Shown here: piece after piece, positions 42,598-50,378 of the stretch | How the letters are laid out: every line of letters begins with the position of its first letter | How positions within the stretch are numbered: the first letter of the stretch is position 1 | DNA from: Pyrinomonadaceae bacterium | GTDB taxonomy: Bacteria > Acidobacteriota > Blastocatellia > Pyrinomonadales > Pyrinomonadaceae | NCBI GenBank assembly: GCA_021463165.1 | Contig: JAJTWY010000003.1 | Coordinates: forward strand, 62,001-126,000 | Direction of reading: 5' to 3' | DNA length: 64,000 nt | The notes under the pieces: generated by a model | What the model was told of the DNA's origin: nothing | The model's input: only the letters and a program-made list of their open reading frames with translations | Database searches by the model: none | Made by a program: the position numbers and the translations under genes

Positions 42598-44799
42598 CTA
42601 TTGCAGCGACACATCGTCCACGCGGAAGGTCGTTGTTATCGAGCGATCCATCGTTGAACGGAACTGGATGCGGACCGTTTGGCCCTTGTAGGCAGCTGCG
42701 CTGAGGGTGCGCAGGGTATAGACCCCGGCGGCCGCCTTGTTGAGGTTGCTGTATGTCGCGAGCGTCGCGAGCAGCGTCCCCGACGTGTTTCTGATCTCGA
42801 CGAACAGCTTATCGTAGGCGGTGGTCGTTGAGGTCTCACTGGATGTGACGTTGAGCCAGAACGTCAACGTGCCGGCAGCGGTCGAGGGGATCGTGACCGT
42901 TTGATATGCCTGCCCGGTGGCCCTGTTGTTGACGCCGAAATAGACGTAGCCTGTTCCGCCATGCGGATAGTTGCCATTGTTCGTATAGAAGTAGCCGCTT
43001 CCCGAACCGATCCACGGGCTCGCACTGGTCTCAAATCCCCCGTTTACAAGCAAGTTCCCGGGTGTAGGTGACGGGCTTGGCGATGGTGAGGGCGACGGTG
43101 TCGGGCTTGGGTTCACTGTCGGTGTTGGGCTCGGTGCGACGGTTGGCGTTGGGCTGGGCGTTGGGGTCGTGCTCGGGCACGTTCCGACACCTACCGCGCA
43201 CCATCCGGTCTCTACCGTCGTGTACTGGGCACTGGAACCACCGAACAGGTCGGTCGCGGCATTCAGTGTTGCCGTCCGCGCTCCTGCGAAGTTCGTGCTC
43301 GAGGTCATATAAACCGATAGCGCCCGATAGAATATCCGAGCGGCATCGGTCGTGCCGATCCCGGTAACCGCTACGCCGCTGACGCGGTTCGTGCCGCCAT
43401 TCGCCATCAGGTAGTAGGCGTGGTTCGAGATGCTCGAATTTGTGTGAACGCCGCACTGGTCGTTAGCGTTCGAGGGCGTGCAGGAACCCTGATAAAGGCG
43501 AAGGCTGTAATGGTCAGGATCGCCGACCGCATTCGGATTGTCCATCCTGCGAAGAGCGTCGCCCGAGGTTCCCGGCGTGTAGGCGTCCTCGCCGATCAGC
43601 CAGGTGGCGGCGCTTGTTCCGCCATCGGCATAAGCTTCGACCATTGAGCCGAAGATATCGGCAAACGACTCGTTCAGCGCTCCCGGCTCGCGTGAGTAGG
43701 TCATATTTGCGGTCCGTTCGATCACGCCGTGCGTCATCTCGTGGCCGCAGATGTCGATAGTCGTAAGCGGTGAGAATGTCGTACCGTTTCCGTCGCCGTA
43801 GGACATCTTGTTCTGATACCAGAATGCGTTGTTGTAATTGCTGCCAAAATGAACGCGGGATGATACCAGGCTGACGCCGCCAGTTGCGCTGGTGGTCGTT
43901 CCCGGGCCGTAGTTGCCGTCAATGCCGTTGCGCCCGTGTACCGACTGATAGTAGTCGAATGTTTTTGCGGCCCCGTAATGAGCGTCAACCCCCGCAAGCG
44001 CGTTGGTCGCGGTCCAGTTATCGTCGGTATCGGTGTACCTTGACTGGGTGCCGCCCGTACCGGTCGTTGTATTACCGGTATTGTTCATATTGAACGTGCC
44101 CATCCGGCGGGTCAGGTCCTCCATATAGTAGGTCGAGCCCGATTGGCTGGTCGATATCGAGACGGTTCCGCTGTAAAGCGAGTTTCCGGTCCCTGTCTGA
44201 AGGTTGTCGTAACCATCGACCACCTCTCCCGTATGTGCGTCGATGAAGACAACCGGCGCCGATGTGTGTTCGGAGCCGTCGAGGCGGGGCGTTTCAACAC
44301 GGTAGGTCAAATGATCACGGTCGGTCCCGCGATAAATATATAGTCCGACCATCGCCGGATCAGTTTGCTCGGCCTTCCCTTTGTACGCTGAGCGGGCCGA
44401 ACTGACCGCCTGACGTTCGGAGAGGTCGGGCGTGGTCACTACCGATACACCTTCTTTCAGGGCATCGGTAATGTCCGCAAGTGAACCATCCGTCTTCAGG
44501 TGGACGATCGCTTCGCCCTCCCAAACCGGAATGCCGTCAACCTTTTGCTGAACCCGCGTGTGGGCCATCCGCAGTTCGTCGATCTCGACGCGTTTGACCT
44601 CGTATTCATCGATGTTTCCGATCGAACGGTTTGCCGCCCGTTCGCGGAGAATGTTAAGACTAATTTCTTTCGCTCGCTCAAGTTCTTCCGGCGAGCCTTT
44701 GTCGAAGATCGACCTTTGGGCTGACGTGCGGTTCGTCACCATGCTGAACAATACAGCCGCGACGAAAGCCAAGGCGAATAGAGCATAAATTTTCTTCAC
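42598..44799 (-). CDS. exported M4 (thermolysin-family) metallopeptidase
   Basis: 733 residues from a GTG at 44797-44799, preceded by AAGGA; a TTG at 44817 would add six residues upstream of the signal peptide. Order: signal peptide, FTP/PepSY-type propeptide (to about 230), M4 catalytic domain with HEMTHGVIE (zinc His pair and catalytic Glu), ALNESFADIFG (zinc Glu) and SNHAYYLMANGG, then a Pro/Thr/Ser linker of about 35 residues (PTPSP units), and a C-terminal jelly-roll, CBM-like domain starting NLLVNGGFE. It should be a secreted endoprotease made as a self-processed precursor. The C-terminal domain probably binds a surface or glycan. Confidence 0.93.
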   Translation of the reverse strand: MKKIYALFALAFVAAVLFSMVTNRTSAQRSIFDKGSPEELERAKEISLNILRERAANRSIGNIDEYEVKRVEIDELRMAHTRVQQKVDGIPVWEGEAIVHLKTDGSLADITDALKEGVSVVTTPDLSERQAVSSARSAYKGKAEQTDPAMVGLYIYRGTDRDHLTYRVETPRLDGSEHTSAPVVFIDAHTGEVVDGYDNLQTGTGNSLYSGTVSISTSQSGSTYYMEDLTRRMGTFNMNNTGNTTTGTGGTQSRYTDTDDNWTATNALAGVDAHYGAAKTFDYYQSVHGRNGIDGNYGPGTTTSATGGVSLVSSRVHFGSNYNNAFWYQNKMSYGDGNGTTFSPLTTIDICGHEMTHGVIERTANMTYSREPGALNESFADIFGSMVEAYADGGTSAATWLIGEDAYTPGTSGDALRRMDNPNAVGDPDHYSLRLYQGSCTPSNANDQCGVHTNSSISNHAYYLMANGGTNRVSGVAVTGIGTTDAARIFYRALSVYMTSSTNFAGARTATLNAATDLFGGSSAQYTTVETGWCAVGVGTCPSTTPTPSPTPTVAPSPTPTVNPSPTPSPSPSPSPSPTPGNLLVNGGFETSASPWIGSGSGYFYTNNGNYPHGGTGYVYFGVNNRATGQAYQTVTIPSTAAGTLTFWLNVTSSETSTTTAYDKLFVEIRNTSGTLLATLATYSNLNKAAAGVYTLRTLSAAAYKGQTVRIQFRSTMDRSITTTFRVDDVSLQ

Positions 44800-45091
44800 T
44801 GATCCTTGTTCCTCCAAGTAAAGTAGGCCCTAATCAAAAGCTCCTAAGGGCAGAAAAATAAGGGATAGCAACCGGCATATTCAATTGGCCGAATGGAATT
44901 GTGTATCTGATCTCTTATCAAAGAGAGGGGGTTTTCGCGACGATTCTATCACCAGTTATTTCGCAGTCAAAGCGAAAGACACTCCATTTCGTACAAAACG
45001 GGATATTTCAAACTGCCCGGCCACGCCGGTTTCCTGCAACCGACGATTTTTGATCGACCTTCGAAAGGAGCTTAGGTGGTAGAGTTGATCC

Positions 45092-45496
45092 GTGAATGCG
45101 TTTGAGTTTGAACTGGGCGTAACGTATGGATGGAACGCGGTGAGTGAGGTCCACCGGACCCGAAACGGGATATACCAGCGAAACGGGGAATTGGTTTCGC
45201 TGCTCACTGACTTCGGGAGGCTGAATCCCTGCTATCCTGATTTTCATGGCGTTACGTCCGATATCATTCACTACACCGGCTCCGGGCGTCGCGGAGCACA
45301 GAAGCTCGACATCCATAACCAGGCGATGCTCGATGCGATAGGGTCGCGCATCAAAGTCCCGCTCTTCAATAAACTCGCAGTCGGAAAATGGCAATACCTC
45401 GGATCTTGGCAGGTGACCGACGGCGTTTACATTTTTGATGAGAATGCCGGTAGAATGGTGTGGAAATTTACACTGCAGAGGGTTGTAGGCGAGTGA
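45092..45496 (+). CDS. free-standing SRA/YDG-like domain protein
   Basis: 134 residues starting with GTG at 45092. The whole protein resembles the domain found next to HNH or helicase domains in restriction-like proteins. Its central 'HYTGSGRRGAQKL' is like the 'YTG.G..G.Q.L' of SRA-type modified-base readers, followed by 'VPLFNKLAVGKWQYLGSWQVTDG'. No nuclease domain is attached and none is adjacent. It may recognise modified DNA or be the remnant of a larger gene. No strong ribosome binding site is seen. Its end overlaps the longer frame of the TonB-like gene but stops before that gene's ATG. Confidence 0.55.
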   Translation: MNAFEFELGVTYGWNAVSEVHRTRNGIYQRNGELVSLLTDFGRLNPCYPDFHGVTSDIIHYTGSGRRGAQKLDIHNQAMLDAIGSRIKVPLFNKLAVGKWQYLGSWQVTDGVYIFDENAGRMVWKFTLQRVVGE

Positions 45497-45543
45497 GATC
45501 GCGGGGCGGATCGTTCCTTTCTTTCACGCCGTTTCAAGTAGAA

Positions 45544-46113
45544 ATGAAGATAACTTATCGGCCGTTGGTGGCGACGGCATTCTTGGTGTTCTTGTTTACT
45601 TTCGCAACTGAAGCCTCGGGCCAGATGGCGGCGATCGCCGCGATCGACGAGCCTGAGGCAGCTATTGGCGGGTCGGCCGCGGAGGCCGGCGGCGGGCGGC
45701 AGGTTTCTTCGAAAACAGGCAAAAGTGCGGCGGGGAGCAAAAAACCTTCGAGTACGAAGACCACGACCCCGAAGCCGAAACCAAAGCCCAAGCCGATCGC
45801 GACTTACAGCGGCATCGTCCTCGGCGACAAATACACATTCCTGAACAATGAGGTGATCTCTGCCGAAAAGCCCTACTATACACGGGCGGCGAAGGCGAGG
45901 GGCGCGAAGGGCCTTGTTCAGGTCGAGGTGCTTGTTTCGACTGACGGCTCAGTCTTGTCGGCCAAGGCCCGCACGGGCAACAAAGAGCTCTGGCCCGAGG
46001 CGGAACGCGCGGCCTACGCCTCAACATTCAACCGTCCTACATCGAACGGAAGGCCGGCGCGCGCCATCGGCTTCCTGGTTTACAGATTCGGCCCCGCGGA
46101 GGGCGAGGAGTAA
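45544..46113 (+). CDS. exported TonB C-terminal domain protein
   Basis: 189 residues from the ATG at 45544, which opens a signal peptide or membrane anchor (VATAFLVFLFTFATEASG). A Ser/Thr/Lys-rich stretch and a short Lys-Pro repeat (TPKPKPKPKPI), the rod typical of TonB, lead to a C-terminal domain: 'RAAKARGAKGLVQVEVLVSTDGSVLSAKARTG' and 'AERAAYASTFNRP'. That domain is TonB_C-like. There is no ExbB/ExbD nearby, so it could be a TonB paralogue or a periplasmic protein that uses the domain for another contact. The S9 peptidase gene follows after 11 bases. Confidence 0.78.
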   Translation: MKITYRPLVATAFLVFLFTFATEASGQMAAIAAIDEPEAAIGGSAAEAGGGRQVSSKTGKSAAGSKKPSSTKTTTPKPKPKPKPIATYSGIVLGDKYTFLNNEVISAEKPYYTRAAKARGAKGLVQVEVLVSTDGSVLSAKARTGNKELWPEAERAAYASTFNRPTSNGRPARAIGFLVYRFGPAEGEE

Positions 46114-46124
46114 AAGTTAAGGAT

Positions 46125-48095
46125 ATGAAAAAGCTATCGATCGTTTTGGTTCTTCTGGCCGTGGCGGTGCTGAGCGTTGGGGCGCAGAATTGGACACCGG
46201 AGATCCAGTTGAAGACAAAAACCCTCGCGACACCCCGCATTTCACCGGACGGAAAATGGGTCGCCTATTCCGTTTCGAATGAGATCATCGCCCCGGATAA
46301 GAGCGAATATGTTTCACAGATCTGGCTCGGCTCGGTTGACGGCAAAGAGAACGTGCAGCTTACGCTGGCCGATAGATCTTCGACAAATCCGAAATGGTCG
46401 CCCGACGGTAAGTGGCTCGCATTCACGTCGATGCGCGGCAACAACAAGAGCAACCTCTATCTGATGCGTATTGGCGGCGGTGAGCCCGAGATGATCACTG
46501 ACGTGAAGACGGGCGTCGGCGATTTTGAATGGTCGCCAGACGGAAAGTGGTTCGCGTTTACGATGGCCGATGCGAAATCTGACGATGAGGACAAGAACGA
46601 CCGTGGCCGAAACGATTTTCGCTGGGTCGATGAGAATATAAAGTTCTCACGTCTCTATGTCATGCCGGTCGCAAAGGACGCTAATGGGAAGCGTGAGCCG
46701 CGAAAGCTGACGAGCTTCGACCGGAGTGTGACCGGGTTCAACTGGTCGCCTGACGGTTCGAGGATCGTATTTAGCCACGTCGGTGATCCGCGTCCCGAGT
46801 ATTGGCCGACCTCGGACGTTTCGGTCGTCGAAGTTGCCGGCGGCAGCGTAGCGCCCCTGGCCGCTACGTCGAATTTCGAGTCGGCGCCGCAGTATTCCCG
46901 AGACGGAAAATGGATCGCCATGGTCGTGAGCGACGGCCCGATCCGGTGGGCCCAGAGCAATCGCATTCAGGTGGTGCCCTCGGCCGGCGGCACGCCCCGG
47001 GTCATGCCGCTCTCGCATGACGGCCAACCGGTCATCATCGGCTGGACGCCGGACGGATCGAAGGTGATGTTCACCGAAGCAAATGGCACTGGAACAGCGT
47101 TGTACGAGGCAGACGTCGCCGCCGGGACGATCCGCCAGGCAGATCATCAGGACGCGGTGATCACCGGCGTATCGGTAACGAAGCTCGGAGCGGCCGCCGC
47201 CATCGCAATGGTCGTTCAGCGTGCCGATGCACCGCCGGAGGTACACGTCGCGATGGGTGATGGCATCAGAAAGGTCTCGCAGATCAATTCGGAGGCGGCG
47301 AAAATGGCTGTCGGCAAGACTCAAGCCGTTAAATGGAAAAGCAAGGATGGCCGCGAGATCGAAGGCCTGCTGACCTATCCGAACAACTACGTTGCGGGCA
47401 CCAAAGTGCCGTTGATCGTCAATATCCACGGCGGGCCGGCGGGCGTGTTTCAGCAAAGCTACATCGGCGGACGCGGCTCTTATCCGATCGCGACGCTTGC
47501 CTCGAAAGGCTACGCGATTTTGCGTCCGAATCCGCGCGGTTCGAGCGGCTATGGGACCGAGTTTCGCCGGGCGAACATCAAGGATTGGGGTTTTGGCGAT
47601 TACGAGGACATCATGACCGGTGTCGATCATGTCATCTCGCTCGGTGTCGCAGACTCAAACCGGCTCGGCGTTATGGGCTGGAGCTACGGCGGCTTTATGA
47701 CATCGATGATCATTACGAAAACGAATCGCTTCAAGGCCGCGTCTGCCGGCGCGCCCGTCACGAATATGATGAGCTTTAACGGAACCGCGGACATACCTTC
47801 GTTCATTCCCGACTATTTCGAAGCCGAATTCTGGGACGATCCGGCGATCTACTCGAAACACTCGGCGATGTTCAATATCAAGAACGCCAAAACACCGACC
47901 CTGATCCAGCACGGCGAAGCCGATGTCCGCGTGCCGATCTCGCAAGGCTACGAACTCTACAACGCCCTGAAACGCCGGGGCGTCCCGACGCGTATGATCG
48001 TCCTTCCCCGTCAACCACACAGCCCGAATGAGCCCAAAATGCAGCTCGCGGTGATGCGGAGTAATATCGAGTGGTTTGAGAAGTATTTGAAGTAA
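46125..48095 (+). CDS. exported S9-family prolyl oligopeptidase (DPP-like)
   Basis: 656 residues with a signal peptide (ends SVGAQ). The N-terminal 370 residues are WD40/TolB-like propeller blades (ISPDGKWVAYSV, WSPDGKWLAFTS, WSPDGKWFAFTM, WSPDGSRIVFSH). The C-terminal alpha/beta-hydrolase domain has the nucleophile in GWSYGGFMTS, the Asp in GEADVRVPISQ and the His in QPHSPNEP. It should cut after proline or similar residues in short peptides. Its stop codon lies within the BrnTA operator-like palindrome at 48094-48107. Confidence 0.93.
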   Translation: MKKLSIVLVLLAVAVLSVGAQNWTPEIQLKTKTLATPRISPDGKWVAYSVSNEIIAPDKSEYVSQIWLGSVDGKENVQLTLADRSSTNPKWSPDGKWLAFTSMRGNNKSNLYLMRIGGGEPEMITDVKTGVGDFEWSPDGKWFAFTMADAKSDDEDKNDRGRNDFRWVDENIKFSRLYVMPVAKDANGKREPRKLTSFDRSVTGFNWSPDGSRIVFSHVGDPRPEYWPTSDVSVVEVAGGSVAPLAATSNFESAPQYSRDGKWIAMVVSDGPIRWAQSNRIQVVPSAGGTPRVMPLSHDGQPVIIGWTPDGSKVMFTEANGTGTALYEADVAAGTIRQADHQDAVITGVSVTKLGAAAAIAMVVQRADAPPEVHVAMGDGIRKVSQINSEAAKMAVGKTQAVKWKSKDGREIEGLLTYPNNYVAGTKVPLIVNIHGGPAGVFQQSYIGGRGSYPIATLASKGYAILRPNPRGSSGYGTEFRRANIKDWGFGDYEDIMTGVDHVISLGVADSNRLGVMGWSYGGFMTSMIITKTNRFKAASAGAPVTNMMSFNGTADIPSFIPDYFEAEFWDDPAIYSKHSAMFNIKNAKTPTLIQHGEADVRVPISQGYELYNALKRRGVPTRMIVLPRQPHSPNEPKMQLAVMRSNIEWFEKYLK

Positions 48096-48107
48096 TACAA
48101 TTGTATT
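48094..48107. promoter_or_regulatory. 14-bp perfect palindrome, possible BrnTA operator
   Basis: AATACAATTGTATT is a perfect palindrome, 42 bases before the chosen BrnT start and overlapping the S9 stop codon. TTGACA overlaps its right end (48106-48111) but no good -10 follows. BrnTA modules repress themselves through the BrnA-BrnT complex, so this is a natural operator candidate; that is inference. Confidence 0.45.
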
Positions 48108-48148
48108 GACAAATGCATTACAGGTGAGTCGAAGGCTTCGACTGGGAT

Positions 48149-48427
48149 GTGGGAAATATAGCCAAGTGTGAAAAACATGGAGTTCGCATAGAAGACATTG
48201 AACGAGCATTCTCACACCCCATCCATGTCCTTGAGGACCCGACACACTCGGACTTCGAAGATCGATTCATCGCTATTGGGAGAACGTTCGACGGAAGACG
48301 GATCTTTGTTGGATTTACCTTTCGACGCGGCGAGATAGGTTTTTTGATCCGCCCCATTACTCGGTTTATGCACAAGCGAGAGGTCGAGAAATATGAGAAA
48401 GCGATTGCCCAAATTGAAGACCGATGA
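48149..48427 (+). CDS. brnT: BrnT family toxin, unusual 5' end
   Basis: 92 residues from the GTG at 48149. It matches BrnT, an mRNA interferase: 'NIAKCEKHGVRIEDIERAF', 'DRFIAIGRTFDGRRIFVGFTFR' and 'ITRFMHKREVEKYEKA'. Family members start 'M.FEWD..K...KHGV'. Here the missing start (VEGFDWD) is encoded just upstream in frame, but no ATG/GTG/TTG precedes it; an in-frame ATG at 48113 is cut off by TGA at 48125. The gene may use a rare start, or may be damaged and lack the first strand. BrnA overlaps its end by 35 bases. Confidence 0.72.
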   Translation: MGNIAKCEKHGVRIEDIERAFSHPIHVLEDPTHSDFEDRFIAIGRTFDGRRIFVGFTFRRGEIGFLIRPITRFMHKREVEKYEKAIAQIEDR

Positions 48428-48641
48428 CGAGGTCGAGCGACTATTAGAAACCGATATGAGCGCCTATCTGACGCCGGAAAATCTAACTACTGTGTCGTTC
48501 GAGTTTGAGCCCAAAGAAAAGGTGGTCAATCTAAGGATGTCGGCGAGCCTGCTCGACAGGATAAAGCGAGCCGCTCTGGAAAAGAACATGCCCTATCAGA
48601 AGTTTATTCGTCAGTCACTTGAGGTCGCTGTCAAAAAGTGA
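48393..48641 (+). CDS. brnA: BrnA family antitoxin
   Basis: 82 residues. The N-terminal half (MRKRLPKLKTDDEVERLLETDMSAYL, shortened) and 'FEFEPKEKVVNLRMSASLLDRIKRAA' followed by 'PYQKFIRQSLEVAV' match BrnA, a ribbon-helix-helix DNA-binding protein that neutralises BrnT and represses the pair. Its ATG lies 35 bases before the BrnT stop codon, so the two are translationally coupled in the usual toxin-first order. Confidence 0.88.
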   Translation: MRKRLPKLKTDDEVERLLETDMSAYLTPENLTTVSFEFEPKEKVVNLRMSASLLDRIKRAALEKNMPYQKFIRQSLEVAVKK

Positions 48642-48733
48642 GTGGATTCCTCGATACCCTCATTGGTCGAATAAGAGTATATGCACGATCAATGCATGTT
48701 CCTGCATCTTTAGAAAATCTCTCAAAAAAGTGA

Positions 48734-49573
48734 CTATTTCTTTCCCAACTCAACGGCGCGTTTGTAGGCTGCATAGACGGCTTTTGAGAGCACGGTTCGC
48801 AGAGTTCCTTTTTCCATCTGATAGATCGCTTCGGCCGAAGTGCCGCCGGGCGATGTGACCATATTGCGGAGTTCGGCGGGATGTTTGTGCGACTCGATCG
48901 CGAATTTAACAGAGCCGAGCATGGTTTCCTGCACGAGTTCTTTTGCCATGTCGCGCGAAAATCCAAGATGCACGCCGGCGTCGGTCAGAGCTTCCATGAC
49001 CATAAAAATATAGGTCGGGCCAGTCGCCGACAAACTCGTCGCCATGTCGATCATGTTCTCGGTTTCGACAAAAAGCTCTTTGCCGAGCGCTTTTAAAAGC
49101 TCGCGAACGTGATTGCGTTCCACGTCGCCGACCGCAACCGTGCAGGTCCACGCCGTTATGCCGGCGCCGATCTGCGAAGGCGTGTTCGGCATAGCCCTCA
49201 CGACCTTTGCGGTGCCGAGTTCTTCGGCGAGGTGATGGATCGTGGCTCCAGCGACGATAGAGATAACGAGCTGATCGGGATGAAGGACGCCGCGAAGATC
49301 GTCGAGGACGCGTTCGAGCCGCTGGGGCTTGACGCAGATGACCACCGCCGAGTTCGAATGGCCAGAGATAGTCTCGGCAGCCTGCCTGTTCCCCGCCGTT
49401 GCACTTATCCCGTAGCGTTCAGCCAGTTCCTTTCGTCGGGCCTCGCGCGGATGACTCGCGGAGATGTTACCAGCATCGACGAGGCCCTTGGAGACGAGAC
49501 CGGCGATCATCGATTCCGCCATTACGCCGCAGCCAATGAACGCGAGGTGCATATTCTTCAGATCGTTACCCAT
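48734..49573 (-). CDS. proC: pyrroline-5-carboxylate reductase
   Basis: 279 residues, normal for ProC. The Rossmann NAD(P) motif is AFIGCGVMAESMIAG (about 11-25). Later 'VVICVKPQ', 'VVRAMPNTPSQIGAGITAW' and 'LSATGPTYIFMVMEALTDAG', with the C-terminal 'MVTSPGGTSAEAIYQME', are the ProC signatures. It makes proline from pyrroline-5-carboxylate with NAD(P)H. ATG at 49571-49573 is used; an alternative ATG seven codons in is closer to GAAG. It is transcribed alone on the minus strand. Confidence 0.96.
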   Translation of the reverse strand: MGNDLKNMHLAFIGCGVMAESMIAGLVSKGLVDAGNISASHPREARRKELAERYGISATAGNRQAAETISGHSNSAVVICVKPQRLERVLDDLRGVLHPDQLVISIVAGATIHHLAEELGTAKVVRAMPNTPSQIGAGITAWTCTVAVGDVERNHVRELLKALGKELFVETENMIDMATSLSATGPTYIFMVMEALTDAGVHLGFSRDMAKELVQETMLGSVKFAIESHKHPAELRNMVTSPGGTSAEAIYQMEKGTLRTVLSKAVYAAYKRAVELGKK

Positions 49574-49633
49574 AGGTTAAAATAAGAGTTTTACGCAAAG
49601 CCGCCGAGAACGCAAAGCAGAGCGGAGAGAGAA

Positions 49634-50119
49634 ATGCTTACGATACGAAAGGCAGAAAACCGCGACAAACCTGCCGTTTGGCAGATCATCAAGTCTGTCA
49701 TCGCGGGCGGCGACACCTATGTGTTCTCACCGGATACTTCCGAAGAAGAGATGATCGACTATTGGTTCACACCGGACAAACACAACTATGTTGCCGAACT
49801 CAACGGCCAGATCGTCGCGACGTTCTGGCTCCGTGCCAACCAGCCCGGCCTGGGCAAGCATGTCGGAAACGCCGCCTACATGGTATCGCCCGAGGAGCAT
49901 GGCCGAGGTATCGGTAAACAGATCGCGCTCTGGTCGCTCGACGAGGCAAAACGGCTGGGATTCACTGCCATGCAATTCAACTTCGTCGTAAGATCGAACA
50001 CCGCAGCTGTCAAACTGTGGCAGGACATTGGATTCGAGATCATCGGCGAGATACCCGACGCGATGGTACACGCCAAAAACGGGCTGACAAATGCCTATAT
50101 AATGTATCGAAAACTCTAG
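49634..50119 (+). CDS. GNAT-family N-acetyltransferase
   Basis: 161 residues, one GNAT domain. It starts 'MLTIRKAENRDKPAVWQII', the first strand and helix of the fold. The acetyl-CoA motif is 'YMVSPEEHGRGIGKQIALWSLDEAKRLGF' (parts), with the GRGIG P-loop, and 'VVRSNTAAVKLWQDIGFEIIGEIP' ends the fold. A good ribosome binding site (GGAGAGAG) precedes the ATG. The substrate amine cannot be read. It reads toward the leader of tyrS but a terminator hairpin lies between. Confidence 0.9.
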   Translation: MLTIRKAENRDKPAVWQIIKSVIAGGDTYVFSPDTSEEEMIDYWFTPDKHNYVAELNGQIVATFWLRANQPGLGKHVGNAAYMVSPEEHGRGIGKQIALWSLDEAKRLGFTAMQFNFVVRSNTAAVKLWQDIGFEIIGEIPDAMVHAKNGLTNAYIMYRKL

Positions 50120-50186
50120 GATATTCTGTCCCCGCCGAGGCGCCTGTGGTAGAGTGCGCCGAAATTCCACGACTAATAACTATAAG

Positions 50187-50314
50187 GGCATAAAAGAACC
50201 CGGTTTCTTTATGCCGATCACCGGCCTGGTTGGGCCGGGTTTGGGAGTGGAGCTTGAGCGGGAAATCAGGATGCACTCCCGGGCGGTGACATTTATGTGG
50301 TCACCGCCTTTTTT
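50187..50314 (+). ncRNA. four-hairpin structured RNA with intrinsic terminator, tyrS leader
   Basis: Four helices follow each other almost without gaps. P1: 50187-50198 with 50205-50215 (one bulged base). P2: ccggcc 50221-50226 with ggccgg 50233-50238. P3: gggagtg 50243-50249 with cactccc 50274-50280. P4: ggcggtgac 50282-50290 with gtcaccgcc 50300-50308, followed by six T. P4 is an intrinsic terminator 65 bases before tyrS. The left arm of P4 (cggtga 50284-50289) can instead pair with tcaccg (50218-50223), which would break P2 and P4, as in attenuation. No T-box sequence is seen and I recognise no known riboswitch class. Confidence 0.6.
50282..50314 (+). terminator. intrinsic terminator within the tyrS leader
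   Basis: A perfect 9-bp GC-rich stem with a 9-base loop followed by six T. It may end the GNAT transcript or work as the expression platform of the leader RNA. Confidence 0.88.
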
Positions 50315-50354
50315 GTTCGCAGCATGGCAAGTTTGGTCAAAACAGGCGCGGTAA

Positions 50355-50374
50355 TGCAAAATTACTCTTTTGCA
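50355..50374 (+). promoter_or_regulatory. hairpin just before the tyrS start codon
   Basis: tgcaaaa (50355-50361) pairs perfectly with ttttgca (50368-50374) around a 6-base loop and ends four bases before the ATG at 50379. There is no normal Shine-Dalgarno upstream, so the hairpin may limit tyrS translation. Confidence 0.5.
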
Positions 50375-50378
50375 AGCG

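Noticed and set aside
50120..50378. T-box riboswitch upstream of tyrS
   Set aside because: No specifier stem or T-box antiterminator sequence is visible; the structured region is reported instead as an unclassified leader.
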